Source of the DNA: Spongiibacter pelagi
GTDB lineage: Bacteria > Pseudomonadota > Gammaproteobacteria > Pseudomonadales > Spongiibacteraceae
Reading direction: 5' to 3'
DNA: 64,000 nucleotides
Assembly (NCBI RefSeq): GCF_014705705.1
Contig: NZ_JACXLD010000002.1
Span: forward strand, 248,001 to 312,000
Numbering within the stretch: the first letter of the stretch is position 1; every line of letters starts with the position of its first letter. The notes beneath the pieces were generated by a model. The model saw nothing but the letters and a program-made list of their open reading frames with translations, ran no database searches and had not been told where the DNA came from. Made by a program: the position numbers and the translations under genes. Positions 9,411-18,438 of this stretch are shown here, piece by piece.

Positions 9411-10178
9411 ATGAGCGAAACCGTAATTCAAACGCTGGACGATCACGGGGTGTTATTAATGACCCTCAATCGTCCTGAAAAAAAGAATGCCTTTAATATT
9501 GAACAGTGGCTTGCCTTTCGCGATGCGCTAAATCAGGCCCAGCACAATCCCAAAGTGGCCTGTGTTGTTATTACTGGTGCGGGTAAAGATTTTTCCTCGG
9601 GTGTTGATCTCAATGACTTTGCCGAAGCGGGAGAGGAGCACCCCTTTGTTAGCGCGGCTCAGGCCTTAATCGATTTTGATAAGCCGGTGGTTAGCGCCGC
9701 CAAGGGCGTGGCGATAGGTGGTGGCGCCACATTATTGCTTCATACTGATGTGGTGTATGTGGGCGAAAGTTTACGGCTGCGTTTTCCTTTTACTAATTTA
9801 GGTTTAGTACCGGAGTGGGGCAGTAGTTACCAATTGCAGGCGATCATCGGCGCCCGTAAAGCGGCAGAGCTGATGTATAGCGCAGCTTGGCTAAATGCAG
9901 AACAAACTGTTGAATATGGGATTGCGACCGCGCAGTTTGACGATGACCGTTTGTTGCAACAGGCCATGAATAAGGCTAGGGAAATTGCCCAGTGGCCGGT
10001 GCGCTCCTTGGTGGCGACCAAGAAAATTCTGCGTGATGTGCACCGCCCGGCCATTAATGCGGCGATGGCCGCCGAGCAGGAAGGGATGAGGGAGTTGGCC
10101 GGAAGCCCTGAGAATATTGAAGCGGTGATGGCGATTTTTGAAAAGCGTCAGCCCGATTTTCAGCAGTTTAGAAAATAG
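9411..10178 (+). CDS. Crotonase-family enoyl-CoA hydratase/isomerase (second copy)
   Basis: 255 residues. The crotonase oxyanion segments are FSSGVDLNDF and GVAIGGGATLLLHTD, with FPFTNLGLVPEWGSS following. The WGSS in place of the usual catalytic Glu context suggests an isomerase-type active site (inference). It closes the catabolic cluster and ends facing flgN, 67 bp away. It is clearly not a recent duplicate of the crotonase at 6676. Confidence 0.87.
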   Translation: MSETVIQTLDDHGVLLMTLNRPEKKNAFNIEQWLAFRDALNQAQHNPKVACVVITGAGKDFSSGVDLNDFAEAGEEHPFVSAAQALIDFDKPVVSAAKGVAIGGGATLLLHTDVVYVGESLRLRFPFTNLGLVPEWGSSYQLQAIIGARKAAELMYSAAWLNAEQTVEYGIATAQFDDDRLLQQAMNKAREIAQWPVRSLVATKKILRDVHRPAINAAMAAEQEGMRELAGSPENIEAVMAIFEKRQPDFQQFRK

Positions 10179-10245
10179 GGCTTAGGCTATTTATACTTCA
10201 GCGCTGATGAATTAGGTAACTGATGCTTTAGTTAACGCTGAGAAG

Positions 10246-10680
10246 TTAAGCAACGCCAAGATTTTTGTGACGGCTATAATCTGCGGTGCGTCCATCTTGG
10301 TGATACACCGGGCTGGATGAATCTTCCAAACCCAAAATCTCCAGTGCACGGCGGGTATAGCGGGCCTGACTGGCAATGTCTTTGCCGTTTTGCAAATTCA
10401 GTTTCTGGCAACTCGCCAACACTTTCAGCGCTCGTTGCCACTGTGCGTCAAGGTCGGCGTCCGTTTTTTCGCTGCGCAGATAAAATTGGCGGTTTTTTTC
10501 CAAGGTGTCGAGAATCTGCACCAAATCATTTTTGCGATTGGCCAAATCAGCGAGTTTCACACTGCGATCACTGGAACTCAGCTCGCGATTATTGAGAATC
10601 GCGCTTTCCTGCCGCAGCAAGCTTTCCAGCTCGAGGGCGTGGTCTTCTATCTGCTGAAAGGTATTTTGTAGCTGTTTCAT
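10246..10680 (-). CDS. flgN: Flagellar chaperone FlgN
   Basis: 144 residues, strongly helical with heptad-like Leu/Gln spacing throughout. Its position directly behind flgM (16-bp gap) and the N-terminal QQIEDHALELESLLRQE fit FlgN, the export chaperone for hook-filament junction proteins FlgK and FlgL, both encoded in this window. It is transcribed with flgM from the sigma28 promoter at 11050-11076. Confidence 0.88.
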   Translation of the reverse strand: MKQLQNTFQQIEDHALELESLLRQESAILNNRELSSSDRSVKLADLANRKNDLVQILDTLEKNRQFYLRSEKTDADLDAQWQRALKVLASCQKLNLQNGKDIASQARYTRRALEILGLEDSSSPVYHQDGRTADYSRHKNLGVA

Positions 10681-10696
10681 ATCGCTATGCTTCCTG

Positions 10697-11017
10697 TTAC
10701 GCCATCATTTCCAGATTAACAAAGGCCTTGGCAACGGCTTTGGCATCAATGGAAAACTCGCCATTGCGAATGGCAGTTTTAATCGCTTCAACCTTGGCAC
10801 GATCAATACCATCGCTGGCATTAACCTCTTCTTGAGTGCGACTCACCAAGCCGGTATCGACGGTTGTCAGTGTATTTCTGACAGAAGTTTGCTCGGCCTT
10901 GCTCAGATCGCGGCTTGAATCCGTCTTGGCGGATTCGGTATTTGTTGATTCGTTGGTACGAGCGCTGTCAGGCTTACGGGTAGGGCCCATACCTGAGTTT
11001 GTAATGCGATCAACCAT
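10697..11017 (-). CDS. flgM: Anti-sigma28 factor FlgM
   Basis: 106 residues. The polar, disordered N-terminal half (Ser/Thr/Asn rich) and the C-terminal DRAKVEAIKTAIRNGEFSID segment are the FlgM signature that binds FliA. FlgM holds sigma28 inactive until the hook is finished and FlgM is exported. The cognate fliA is in the window at 48693. A strong sigma28 promoter lies directly upstream, giving the usual feedback loop. Confidence 0.93.
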   Translation of the reverse strand: MVDRITNSGMGPTRKPDSARTNESTNTESAKTDSSRDLSKAEQTSVRNTLTTVDTGLVSRTQEEVNASDGIDRAKVEAIKTAIRNGEFSIDAKAVAKAFVNLEMMA

Positions 11018-11049
11018 GTCTTCGTCCTCTTAAACTTTTCCTGCCCCAT

Positions 11050-11076
11050 ATATCGGCAGTTCAACGCATTTCTTTA
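11050..11076 (-). promoter_or_regulatory. sigma28 promoter of flgM-flgN
   Basis: On the minus strand, TAAAGAAA, an 11-base spacer, then GCCGATAT: a near-exact match to the FliA consensus TAAAGTTT-N11-GCCGATAA. It lies between the flgA stop and the flgM start. Confidence 0.88.
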
Positions 11077-11096
11077 GAAAAATAAATTTCTGTGGC

Positions 11097-11834
11097 TCAG
11101 TTGAAAATCACCCGCTGGTTGGATTCAACAATACCTTCTAACTGCTTGCCAGAACTCAAGTTTTTTACCAAAACTCGCTGTCCTAGAGCAGCGTCTTGTA
11201 GCGCGATTCCCATCATGCTGACACTCACCGTGCCGTGCTGGCTAATCAATTCAACCCGCTGTCCCTTGGCAATAATGCTATCGGCTTCCACCATATTAGT
11301 GCTGATAACTGCCCCTTGGCTGATGGCGCGTTTGGCTTTGTAGCCGCCAGCACCATCTAAATTGTTCAAGTAGCCATAGCTTAGGGTGGCAATATCACGT
11401 TCGCTCCAGCTAATGTCACTCTCGCTAATCCGGGTGCCGGGTGGTATCGGATGTTTTGCGACCATCACTCTGGCGTAGGCAGCGATATTGACTGGCAGGT
11501 AGATTTTCCAGCCATTATTACCCGGGCAGCGAATCCCCACTGTTGTTCTGCGTTTAATGCGCGACCCCGGTGGCAAAAAGGCCTCTGGTTTGATCGGGCA
11601 TTTAGCAAGCTGGGAGCGAGGATCTAGCTGGCCCACCTCAATTCTATTTTTCATATCCCGCCAGGGATTGCGTGCGGCGATGTATTGCCGCGCCACCTCG
11701 GCGATTCGCGCATGGCTTTCTTTACTGCCGTCAGCCGCCAAGCTAGTAGAGCTTACTGGCAAGGCTAGCAGGGTAAAGAGCAGGGTAATTAAAAGCTGAC
11801 CCTTGCGCGGTGTCTGTTTCATCACAGTGTTCAT
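11097..11834 (-). CDS. flgA: Flagella basal body P-ring formation chaperone FlgA
   Basis: 245 residues with an N-terminal signal peptide (LLITLLFTLLALPVSSTSLAA). The C-terminal SAF-type domain includes HPIPPGTRISESDI and RAISQGAVISTNMVE, typical of FlgA, the periplasmic chaperone for FlgI P-ring assembly. It is divergent from flgB, and a consensus sigma54 promoter lies about 95 bp upstream. An internal ATG at 11822 is an alternative start. Confidence 0.92.
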   Translation of the reverse strand: MNTVMKQTPRKGQLLITLLFTLLALPVSSTSLAADGSKESHARIAEVARQYIAARNPWRDMKNRIEVGQLDPRSQLAKCPIKPEAFLPPGSRIKRRTTVGIRCPGNNGWKIYLPVNIAAYARVMVAKHPIPPGTRISESDISWSERDIATLSYGYLNNLDGAGGYKAKRAISQGAVISTNMVEADSIIAKGQRVELISQHGTVSVSMMGIALQDAALGQRVLVKNLSSGKQLEGIVESNQRVIFN

Positions 11835-11897
11835 CGTCGATTTCGGGCGTCACCGCATTTTGGTGAGGCCGTAGTCATCTCCATTGGGTTTGCTGTG

Positions 11898-11913
11898 GCC
11901 AAAAAAATGTCAT
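11898..11913. promoter_or_regulatory. Putative flagellar activator site (flgA)
   Basis: GCCA-AAAAAA-TGTCAT, a degenerate copy of the recurrent GNGRCA-N6-TGYCNY palindrome. It lies just downstream of the minus-strand sigma54 promoter. The assignment rests on similarity to the other copies. Confidence 0.4.
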
Positions 11914-11926
11914 CTGCTCAAGTGGT

Positions 11927-11942
11927 AGCAATGGCCGTGCCA
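11927..11942 (-). promoter_or_regulatory. sigma54 promoter of flgA
   Basis: On the minus strand TGGCACggccaTTGCT, a perfect -24/-12 match with 10 bases between GG and GC. Confidence 0.88.
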
Positions 11943-12078
11943 GTTATAGGGTGTCAATGCGGACTCGACCTGTGGAATATACGTATAAGGCGATTTTTGG
12001 CGGCTTAATTGCGCTGTTTTTGACGGAAGATTAGGTGCCTTATGGGTGCGTGTCCGCTTTTTTAATGGATTGTTTAAA

Positions 12079-12118
12079 GCGGCAATGCATGGCCGTTAGG
12101 GTGACAGAAAAATGTCAC
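12079..12118. promoter_or_regulatory. Tandem palindromes, putative enhancer of flgB
   Basis: Two 18-bp imperfect palindromes whose starts are 22 bp (two helical turns) apart: GCGGCA-N6-GGCCGT at 12079-12096 and GTGACA-N6-TGTCAC at 12101-12118. The second is a perfect 6-bp inverted repeat. They end 40 bp before the -24 box, a usual enhancer distance for a sigma54 activator. Confidence 0.55.
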
Positions 12119-12157
12119 TATATTCGTATCTATATGAAATTATTAGAAAAATAAAAA

Positions 12158-12173
12158 TGGCATGGCAGTTGCT
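12158..12173 (+). promoter_or_regulatory. sigma54 promoter of the flgBCDEFGHIJ operon
   Basis: TGGCATggcagTTGCT, with GG-N10-GC spacing. It lies 85 bp before the flgB start. Confidence 0.87.
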
Positions 12174-12257
12174 TTATCCAGCCTGAAGAAACGGTTTTTT
12201 GTCGATAAGCCTTAATTTTATTGTCGGCACTAAACAAAAAAACTTTAGGTGAATGAT

Positions 12258-12668
12258 ATGGCAATTAATTTTGACAAGGCATTGGGAGTACATCAAAGCG
12301 CCTTATTTGTACGCCAGCAGCGCAGTGAATTGCTGGCGACCAATATCGCTAATGCCGATACCCCCGGATATAAAGCGCAGGATATCGATTTCCGCGCCGC
12401 CCTGTCTCAGGCCAATGTTCAGCAAGGTGGTCTGGGGCTGGATAGAACCAGTGCCAATCATATTGATATTCAAGCGGGTGCTGATCGTCCCTTTGCCGCG
12501 CAAGTGCAATACCGCATTCCAACGCAACCGAGCTTAGATGGCAATACTGTGGAATCCCATGTTGAAGAAGCCGCTTTTGCCGATAACGCCATGCGCTATC
12601 AGGCCACGCTGCAGTTCTTGGGTGGTCGCTTCAGCAGTCTTAAAAACGTGATTCAAGGAGGCCGATAA
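12258..12668 (+). CDS. flgB: Flagellar proximal rod protein FlgB
   Basis: 136 residues from ATG 12258 (AGGTGA 5 bases upstream; an upstream GTG at 12249 is less likely). LLATNIANADTPGYKAQDIDF is the family signature of rod proteins at residues about 28-48. The protein builds the proximal rod with FlgC and FlgF, and is exported by the flagellar type III apparatus. It is the first gene of the rod/hook operon. Confidence 0.95.
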   Translation: MAINFDKALGVHQSALFVRQQRSELLATNIANADTPGYKAQDIDFRAALSQANVQQGGLGLDRTSANHIDIQAGADRPFAAQVQYRIPTQPSLDGNTVESHVEEAAFADNAMRYQATLQFLGGRFSSLKNVIQGGR

Positions 12669-12671
12669 GTT

Positions 12672-13070
12672 ATGGCTAGCCCAATGGATATTGCGGCCTC
12701 TGCAATGCACGCCCAAATGATGCGTCTGAATACCGTGGCCAGCAATCTGGCCAATGCTGAAACGCTGAGTAGCAGCGCTGCCGACGCTTATCGCTCAAAA
12801 CAGGTGGTGTTTTCAGAACTGCTAGATAACCAGCGAAACAATGCTGGTGTGGCGGTTTCACAAGTCGTTGAAAGCAACGCAGAAATCCCCAAGCGCTATG
12901 AGCCCGGTCATCCACTGGCGGATGAGAACGGCTATGTCTACGGCTCAAACGTTAATACCGCAGAAGAAATGGCCAATATGATCTCGGCGTCTCGCGCTTT
13001 TCAAAGCAATGCCGAAGTTTACAGCACAACAAAAACTCTGATGCTGCGCACACTGCAGCTCGGCAATTAA
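12672..13070 (+). CDS. flgC: Flagellar proximal rod protein FlgC
   Basis: 132 residues, GGAGG about 10 bases upstream, 3 bp after flgB. The N-terminal MRLNTVASNLANAET rod motif and the C-terminal NMISASRAFQSNAEV segment are diagnostic of FlgC. It forms part of the rod that links MS ring and hook. Confidence 0.95.
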   Translation: MASPMDIAASAMHAQMMRLNTVASNLANAETLSSSAADAYRSKQVVFSELLDNQRNNAGVAVSQVVESNAEIPKRYEPGHPLADENGYVYGSNVNTAEEMANMISASRAFQSNAEVYSTTKTLMLRTLQLGN

Positions 13071-13081
13071 TACGAGGTTGA

Positions 13082-13747
13082 ATGATGGAAATTCGTACCC
13101 TTGAACAACTGCAAGCCAGTCAGGCGGCGACCACCAAGAAAGATGCGTCGAGCTTGGGTCAGGATGATTTTATGACCCTGATGCTGCAGCAGTTAAAAAA
13201 CCAAGATCCGTTCAAGCCTACGGATAACACTGAGTTCATCAGCCAAATGGCGCAGCTGACTCAGGTGAGCAGCATCAGTGAGATGAATGAAAATCTGGCT
13301 GGCCTGACTGGCTCGATGTATTCCAGCCAGCTTTTGGATGCCTCTTCGCTAATCGGTAAAGACGTACTGATCAACTCCAGCACCGCGTACTACAACGGCA
13401 GCAATGATGTGTCCGGTCAGGTAGAGCTGCCGGTCAGCACCCAAGCCTTAAACATCGAAATTCTCAGCCCAAGCGGAGAAGTGGTTGCCAAGTTACCTAT
13501 GGGTCCACAAACCGCAGGCGCGAGCAGTTTTAGCTGGGATGGTACCGGTCTGGATGGTGAAGTCCTGCCACCCGGTAACTACGTCATTCAAGCGTCTTAT
13601 CTCAACGGCAATACATATCAAGCGCTGGAAACCCAGGTTCGCAGCCCGGTGAAAAGTATCAGCGTATCAACGGCGGGCGGTAGCCCAATGGTTCAACTTG
13701 AAGGATTGGGAAGCGTCAGCATTACCGATCTGGCAGAAATTAGCTGA
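13082..13747 (+). CDS. flgD: Flagellar hook assembly scaffold FlgD
   Basis: 221 residues. The conserved N-terminal LGQDDFMTLMLQQLKNQDP and the following FISQMAQLTQ are the FlgD cap domain; the middle contains the FlgD Ig-like/tudor region (SWDGTGLDGEVLPPGNY). FlgD caps the growing hook and is absent from the finished flagellum. An in-frame ATG at 13085 is an equivalent start. Confidence 0.95.
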   Translation: MMEIRTLEQLQASQAATTKKDASSLGQDDFMTLMLQQLKNQDPFKPTDNTEFISQMAQLTQVSSISEMNENLAGLTGSMYSSQLLDASSLIGKDVLINSSTAYYNGSNDVSGQVELPVSTQALNIEILSPSGEVVAKLPMGPQTAGASSFSWDGTGLDGEVLPPGNYVIQASYLNGNTYQALETQVRSPVKSISVSTAGGSPMVQLEGLGSVSITDLAEIS

Positions 13748-13796
13748 GGCGTTTTACGCACGGCAATAACCGCGGAAATCGCATAGGAGAGTAGTT

Positions 13797-15014
13797 ATGA
13801 GTTTTCGAATTGCACTGAGTGGTCTGAATGCAGCCTCATCTCATCTTGATATCACGGCGCACAATATCGCCAACGTGAATACCACGGGTTTTAAAAGCTC
13901 GCGGGCTTCCTTTGCCGATGTTTACGCCACCGCTAACAACGACGTCACCGCTACCACGCCCGGTGCCGGTGTGCGTCTGAACACCATTGCCCAGACATTC
14001 TCACAGGGCAATATCGACTTTACTGACAACAACCTCGATTTGGCGATCAGCGGTGAGGGTTTCTTCACCATGAAAGGTCCCTCTGGTGTGAACTACACCC
14101 GCGCTGGTTCTTTCAGTGTTGACCGTGAAGGTTTCGTTGTTAACTCCAATCTGGAAAAACTACAGGTGTTTCCACCTTCAGTAGACGGTTCTTTCTCGAC
14201 CGGCTCTTTCCAAGATCTGCAATTGCAGGTAAGTGAGAACGCACCACAAGCGACAGTGGATGGTGAAATCGGGGTAAACCTGCCAGCCAATGCGCCAGTG
14301 CCTGCGGCGACGCCTTTTGATCCATCGGTATCAAATAGTTACAACCACGCCACCTCAATGACTATCTACGATTCATTGGGCGCAACCCACAATGCCACCC
14401 TGTACTTCGTGAAAGACGCTGTGGCAAACACCTGGCAGCAGCACTTGTATGTGGATGGTAATGCGGTTGGAGCTGCCAATAGCATGACCTTTGACAGCCT
14501 CGGTAATCTCACCGCTCCAGCGAGTGGTGCTTTCACCTATCCCAGTTACGACCCAGGTACTGGTGCGGCCCCTCTTGATATGACTTTCGACTACTCAGGT
14601 ACCACGCAATACGGTAAAGAGTTTGGCGTTAACAATCTGCAACAAGATGGTTACACCACTGGCCGTATGACGGGCATTGAGGTTTCAAGTACCGGTGTGG
14701 TGTCTGCCCGCTTTACCAACGGTCAGTCTACTCAGCTTGGCAAAATCGCCATGGCTAGCTTCTCTAACCCCAATGGCCTGCAACAGCAGGGCGACACTTC
14801 CTGGGCTGAAACCTTTATGTCTGGCGGCCCTCGTGTTGGTGAAGCCGGTACATCTAACTTTGGTCTGCTGCAGGCTGGTGCGCTGGAAGGGTCTAACGTC
14901 GACTTAACTGAGCAGTTAGTTGAGATGATTACCGCCCAGCGTAACTTCCAAGCTAACACCAAGATGATTTCAACCTCGGATGAAGTCACTCAATCCATCA
15001 TCAATATGCGCTGA
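13797..15014 (+). CDS. flgE: Flagellar hook protein FlgE
   Basis: 405 residues, GGAGAG upstream. N-terminal LDITAHNIANVNTTGFKSS and C-terminal EQLVEMITAQRNFQANTKM are the paired helices of axial proteins, with a FlgE beta-domain between (SMTIYDSLGATHNATLYF). It polymerises into the hook; length is normal for the family. Confidence 0.96.
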   Translation: MSFRIALSGLNAASSHLDITAHNIANVNTTGFKSSRASFADVYATANNDVTATTPGAGVRLNTIAQTFSQGNIDFTDNNLDLAISGEGFFTMKGPSGVNYTRAGSFSVDREGFVVNSNLEKLQVFPPSVDGSFSTGSFQDLQLQVSENAPQATVDGEIGVNLPANAPVPAATPFDPSVSNSYNHATSMTIYDSLGATHNATLYFVKDAVANTWQQHLYVDGNAVGAANSMTFDSLGNLTAPASGAFTYPSYDPGTGAAPLDMTFDYSGTTQYGKEFGVNNLQQDGYTTGRMTGIEVSSTGVVSARFTNGQSTQLGKIAMASFSNPNGLQQQGDTSWAETFMSGGPRVGEAGTSNFGLLQAGALEGSNVDLTEQLVEMITAQRNFQANTKMISTSDEVTQSIINMR

Positions 15015-15049
15015 TGCTGAGTTGAGCGACGAGTAGTAGAGGCCCGGAT

Positions 15050-15790
15050 ATGGACAGACTTCTTTTTATCGGCATGAACGGCGTCAAGCAGACTGAGCTG
15101 GCGCAAACCATCAATGCCAATAATCTGGCCAATGCCAGCACCGCCGGTTTTCGCGCTGATTTTCAGGCGTTGATGGCCGCTCCGGTGGAAGGGGTGGGCC
15201 TCGATACTCGCAGCAATACCATTAATGTTGGCAAATCCAGTGATTTTCAGTCGGGACAAATTGTCTCCACCGGCAATCCGTTGGACGTGGCAATTAGTGG
15301 AGAGGGTTTCTTCGCTGTTCAGGATTCTGATGGTAATGAAGCCTACAGCCGTCGCGGTGATTTCAAACTCACTACCGATGGCATGTTGCTTAACGGTGCC
15401 GGTCAGCCGGTGATGGGTGATGGCGGTCCCGTCGCCATTCCGGAACATCAAAGCCTGAGTATTGGTGCCGACGGTACGGTTTCTATTGTGCCGCTAGGCC
15501 TAGGTGCAGAAACGTTGGTAACCGTAGATCGGATTCGTTTAGTGAATCCAGATACCAAACAACTGGCCAAAGGTGATGACGGTTTATTCCGGCTGCGTAA
15601 TGGCGGACAAGCCGACGCCGATGCCAGTGTCAGTATTAGAACCGGCCATATCGAAAACTCAAATGTAAATACTGTTGATGCCATGGTGAAAATGATTTCT
15701 CTGGCCAGACAGTACGAAATGCAGGTCAAGGTGATGAGTAATGCCAACACCCTGGCAGAAACCTCAGCGCGCCTGATGCGAATTGAATAG
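15050..15790 (+). CDS. flgF: Flagellar basal-body rod protein FlgF
   Basis: 246 residues beginning [16 protein letters not shown], with [19 protein letters not shown] and a C-terminal [18 protein letters not shown] segment. This is the proximal rod protein FlgF, shorter than FlgE and lacking its insert. It sits 11 bp before flgG. Confidence 0.95.
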   Translation: MDRLLFIGMNGVKQTELAQTINANNLANASTAGFRADFQALMAAPVEGVGLDTRSNTINVGKSSDFQSGQIVSTGNPLDVAISGEGFFAVQDSDGNEAYSRRGDFKLTTDGMLLNGAGQPVMGDGGPVAIPEHQSLSIGADGTVSIVPLGLGAETLVTVDRIRLVNPDTKQLAKGDDGLFRLRNGGQADADASVSIRTGHIENSNVNTVDAMVKMISLARQYEMQVKVMSNANTLAETSARLMRIE

Positions 15791-15801
15791 GAGTCGTGAC
15801 G

Positions 15802-16587
15802 ATGAATTCATCACTATGGGTAGCTAAAACCGGTCTGGATGCGCAGCAAACCCGGATGCAGGTGACCTCGAACAACCTAGCCAATGCGAATACCACTGGC
15901 TTTAAACGGGATCGCGCCTCCTTTGAAGATTTGCTCTATCAGAACATTCGTCAGGTTGGCGGTCAGACCTCACAACAAACCCGTGCGCCCAGCGGCCTGA
16001 ATGTGGGTACCGGTGTACGCGTGGTGTCCACTGAGAAAATGTTCCAGCAGGGTTCGCTCAGTCAAACCGGCAATAATCTGGATATGGCGATTGAAGGCCG
16101 TGGCTTTTTCCAAGTGCAAATGCCCGACGGCAGCATGTCTTACACCCGCGATGGCGCGTTCCAGCTAGATGATCAGGGTCAGCTTGTTACCAATAGCGGT
16201 TATATCGTTGAGCCCGGCATTACCTTTCCTACCGGTACCAGCAGCATCAGCATCGGCCGCGACGGTGTTATTAGCGCCACAGTGGCAGGGCAGTCATCCC
16301 CGATTCAATTAGGCAGCATCCAGCTGGCGGATTTTGTGAATCCAGCGGGTCTGCAAGCCCGTGGCGAGAACCTGTATATGGAATCGGCTTCAAGCGGTGC
16401 GCCGCAAACCGGCACTCCCGGTTTAAGCGGTTTGGGGCGTATCGCCCAAGGTGCGCTTGAGGGTTCTAACGTCAACGTGGTGGAAGAGCTGGTAAATATG
16501 ATTGAAACCCAGCGCGCTTACGAGATGAACTCCAAAGCCATCTCCACCAGCGATCAGATGATGCAGTTCCTGAACAACAATATGTAA
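15802..16587 (+). CDS. flgG: Flagellar distal rod protein FlgG
   Basis: 261 residues from ATG 15802, 8 bases after TAGGAG; the GTG at 15796 is too close to that site. [31 protein letters not shown] and [19 protein letters not shown] are FlgG hallmarks. It forms the distal rod, the drive shaft passing through the P and L rings. Confidence 0.96.
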   Translation: MNSSLWVAKTGLDAQQTRMQVTSNNLANANTTGFKRDRASFEDLLYQNIRQVGGQTSQQTRAPSGLNVGTGVRVVSTEKMFQQGSLSQTGNNLDMAIEGRGFFQVQMPDGSMSYTRDGAFQLDDQGQLVTNSGYIVEPGITFPTGTSSISIGRDGVISATVAGQSSPIQLGSIQLADFVNPAGLQARGENLYMESASSGAPQTGTPGLSGLGRIAQGALEGSNVNVVEELVNMIETQRAYEMNSKAISTSDQMMQFLNNNM

Positions 16588-16597
16588 GGTGGCCGCC

Positions 16598-17275
16598 GTG
16601 AATTTGATTAAAACTGCCATTTCACTGTTCGCCATCCTGCTGCTGGCCGCCTGTGCTCAAGCGCCGCAAAAGCCCGATGAAAGCTGGGAAGCCGATGTTG
16701 AATCTGCCCAGTCGGATCAATATGCCAACCACGGCTCTGTGTATCAGGCTGGTTATGGCATCAGTCTGTTTTTGGATCGCCGCGCGCGTCAGGTTGGCGA
16801 TGTGATTACCGTATTGCTGGAAGAAAAAACCGATGCCAGTAAATCCTCCAGCACTGCCACCGGTAAAGACAGCTCAATTTCTGTCCCTACCGTCAATATT
16901 CTTGGGCGCAATGTTACCCATAACGGTGTGCCGATTTTAGAAACCGGCGTCAGCAGCTCGCAGGATTTTTCCGGTCAGGGAAGCTCCAGTCAAAGCAATA
17001 GCCTGAGTGGCAGCATCACCGTGACTGTGTCTGAAGTATTGCGTAATGGCTCACTGCGTATTCGCGGTGAAAAATGGGTGACGATTAATCAGGGTGAAGA
17101 ATTTATTCGCCTAAAGGGTATTGTCAGACCCGAAGATATTGCTGCAGACAATTCTGTGCCTTCTTACAAAGTGGCGGATGCCCGCATTACTTATAGCGGC
17201 AAAGGCGCACTGGCTGATGCCAATGCCCAAGGCTGGCTGGGCCGCATTTTCCAATCTGTGCTGTCGCCTTTCTAA
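16598..17275 (+). CDS. flgH: Flagellar L-ring lipoprotein FlgH
   Basis: 225 residues from GTG 16598, with AAGGTGG 5 bases upstream. The signal peptide ends in the lipobox LLAAC (Cys19), so the protein is lipidated and placed in the outer membrane. DRRARQVGDVITVLLEE and GEKWVTINQGEEFIRLKG are the FlgH core. It forms the L ring around the rod. Confidence 0.95.
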   Translation: MNLIKTAISLFAILLLAACAQAPQKPDESWEADVESAQSDQYANHGSVYQAGYGISLFLDRRARQVGDVITVLLEEKTDASKSSSTATGKDSSISVPTVNILGRNVTHNGVPILETGVSSSQDFSGQGSSSQSNSLSGSITVTVSEVLRNGSLRIRGEKWVTINQGEEFIRLKGIVRPEDIAADNSVPSYKVADARITYSGKGALADANAQGWLGRIFQSVLSPF

Positions 17276-17284
17276 GGAACTGAT

Positions 17285-18421
17285 ATGAAATTGAAAACAG
17301 AAAGCGTATTGCTGTTGGCGACCAAGGTGTTTGTTGTGGCCTTGGTTTTCGCCATTATTTCCATTCCTGCTCAGGCCGATCGCGTTAAAGATCTGGTGAA
17401 TATCGCCGGTGTGCGTGAAAACCAATTGGTGGGCTACGGTTTGGTAGTTGGCTTGAGTGGTACCGGTGATCAGACCAGCCAGGCGCCATTCACCATCCAA
17501 AGTATCCGCAATATGCTCACTGGTTTTGGTGTGCGGGTTCCCGACAATGTAAACCCACAATTAAAGAATGTGGCAGCGGTTACTGTTCACGCTAGCCTGC
17601 CTCCCTTTGCCAAGCCCGGCCAAACGATTGATGTCACCGTTTCTTCTATCGGTAATGCGGCCAGCCTGCGCGGCGGAAGCTTGCTGATGGCACCTTTGAT
17701 GGGGGCGGACGGTCAAGTCTATGCGATTGCACAAGGCTCACTGCTGGTCGGTGGCTTAGGTGTTTCTGGCAATGATGGTTCACGAGTAACCGTCAATATT
17801 CCGTCTGCGGGTCGTATCCCCAACGGGGCCTCCGTTGAACGTCCTGCACCCAGCACCATGGCGGTAAATGGTGAAGTGCTACTGAATTTGAAAAAACCTG
17901 ATTTCACTACGGCTCGCCGTCTGGCTGAAACCATCAACGACAGCTTTGGTTTGGAAACGGCGAGTGCAATGGATTCCGCCACGGTAAAAGTGCGCGGCCC
18001 GCAAAATGCCGATCAGCGCGTGACCTTTATTTCGATGTTGGAAAGTCTGGAAATTGATCCGGCAGAGGCGAGCGCCAAGGTGGTTATCAACTCGCGTACT
18101 GGCACCATCGTGATTGGTGGTCAGGTTCGGGTGATGCCCGCCGCCGTTACCCACGGCTCATTAACGGTTTCTATTACCGAGCGTGTGGCGGTCAGTCAGC
18201 CCAATTCATTTTCCCGCGTGGGGCAAACTGTTGCCGCTCCACAGTCGAGTATTGATGTCAGTCAGAAGGAGTCGCGCATGTTCCTTCTTGAGGCCGGTGT
18301 AACGCTGGAAGAAATCGTTACGGCCATTAATAAAGTTGGGGCTGCTCCCGGCGATTTAGTCGCCATTTTAGAAGCCCTCGATCAGGCTGGCGCATTGCGC
18401 GCTGAGCTGGTTGTGATCTAA
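17285..18421 (+). CDS. flgI: Flagellar P-ring protein FlgI
   Basis: 378 residues with a cleavable signal peptide ([15 protein letters not shown]). Then [20 protein letters not shown], the invariant FlgI N terminus, and [17 protein letters not shown] near the C terminus. It is periplasmic and assembles the P ring with FlgA help. Confidence 0.96.
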   Translation: MKLKTESVLLLATKVFVVALVFAIISIPAQADRVKDLVNIAGVRENQLVGYGLVVGLSGTGDQTSQAPFTIQSIRNMLTGFGVRVPDNVNPQLKNVAAVTVHASLPPFAKPGQTIDVTVSSIGNAASLRGGSLLMAPLMGADGQVYAIAQGSLLVGGLGVSGNDGSRVTVNIPSAGRIPNGASVERPAPSTMAVNGEVLLNLKKPDFTTARRLAETINDSFGLETASAMDSATVKVRGPQNADQRVTFISMLESLEIDPAEASAKVVINSRTGTIVIGGQVRVMPAAVTHGSLTVSITERVAVSQPNSFSRVGQTVAAPQSSIDVSQKESRMFLLEAGVTLEEIVTAINKVGAAPGDLVAILEALDQAGALRAELVVI

Positions 18422-18438
18422 GGGGCTGGAGAACAGCT

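Larger units (their letters stand above)
11835..12257. other. Divergent flgA/flgB control region
   Basis: This 423-bp gap holds no credible gene. It contains the two divergent sigma54 promoters (minus strand 11927-11942, plus strand 12158-12173), a palindrome at 11898-11913 next to the flgA promoter, and a tandem palindrome pair at 12079-12118 upstream of the flgB promoter. The middle part, 11943-12078, shows no further signal I can name. Confidence 0.7.
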
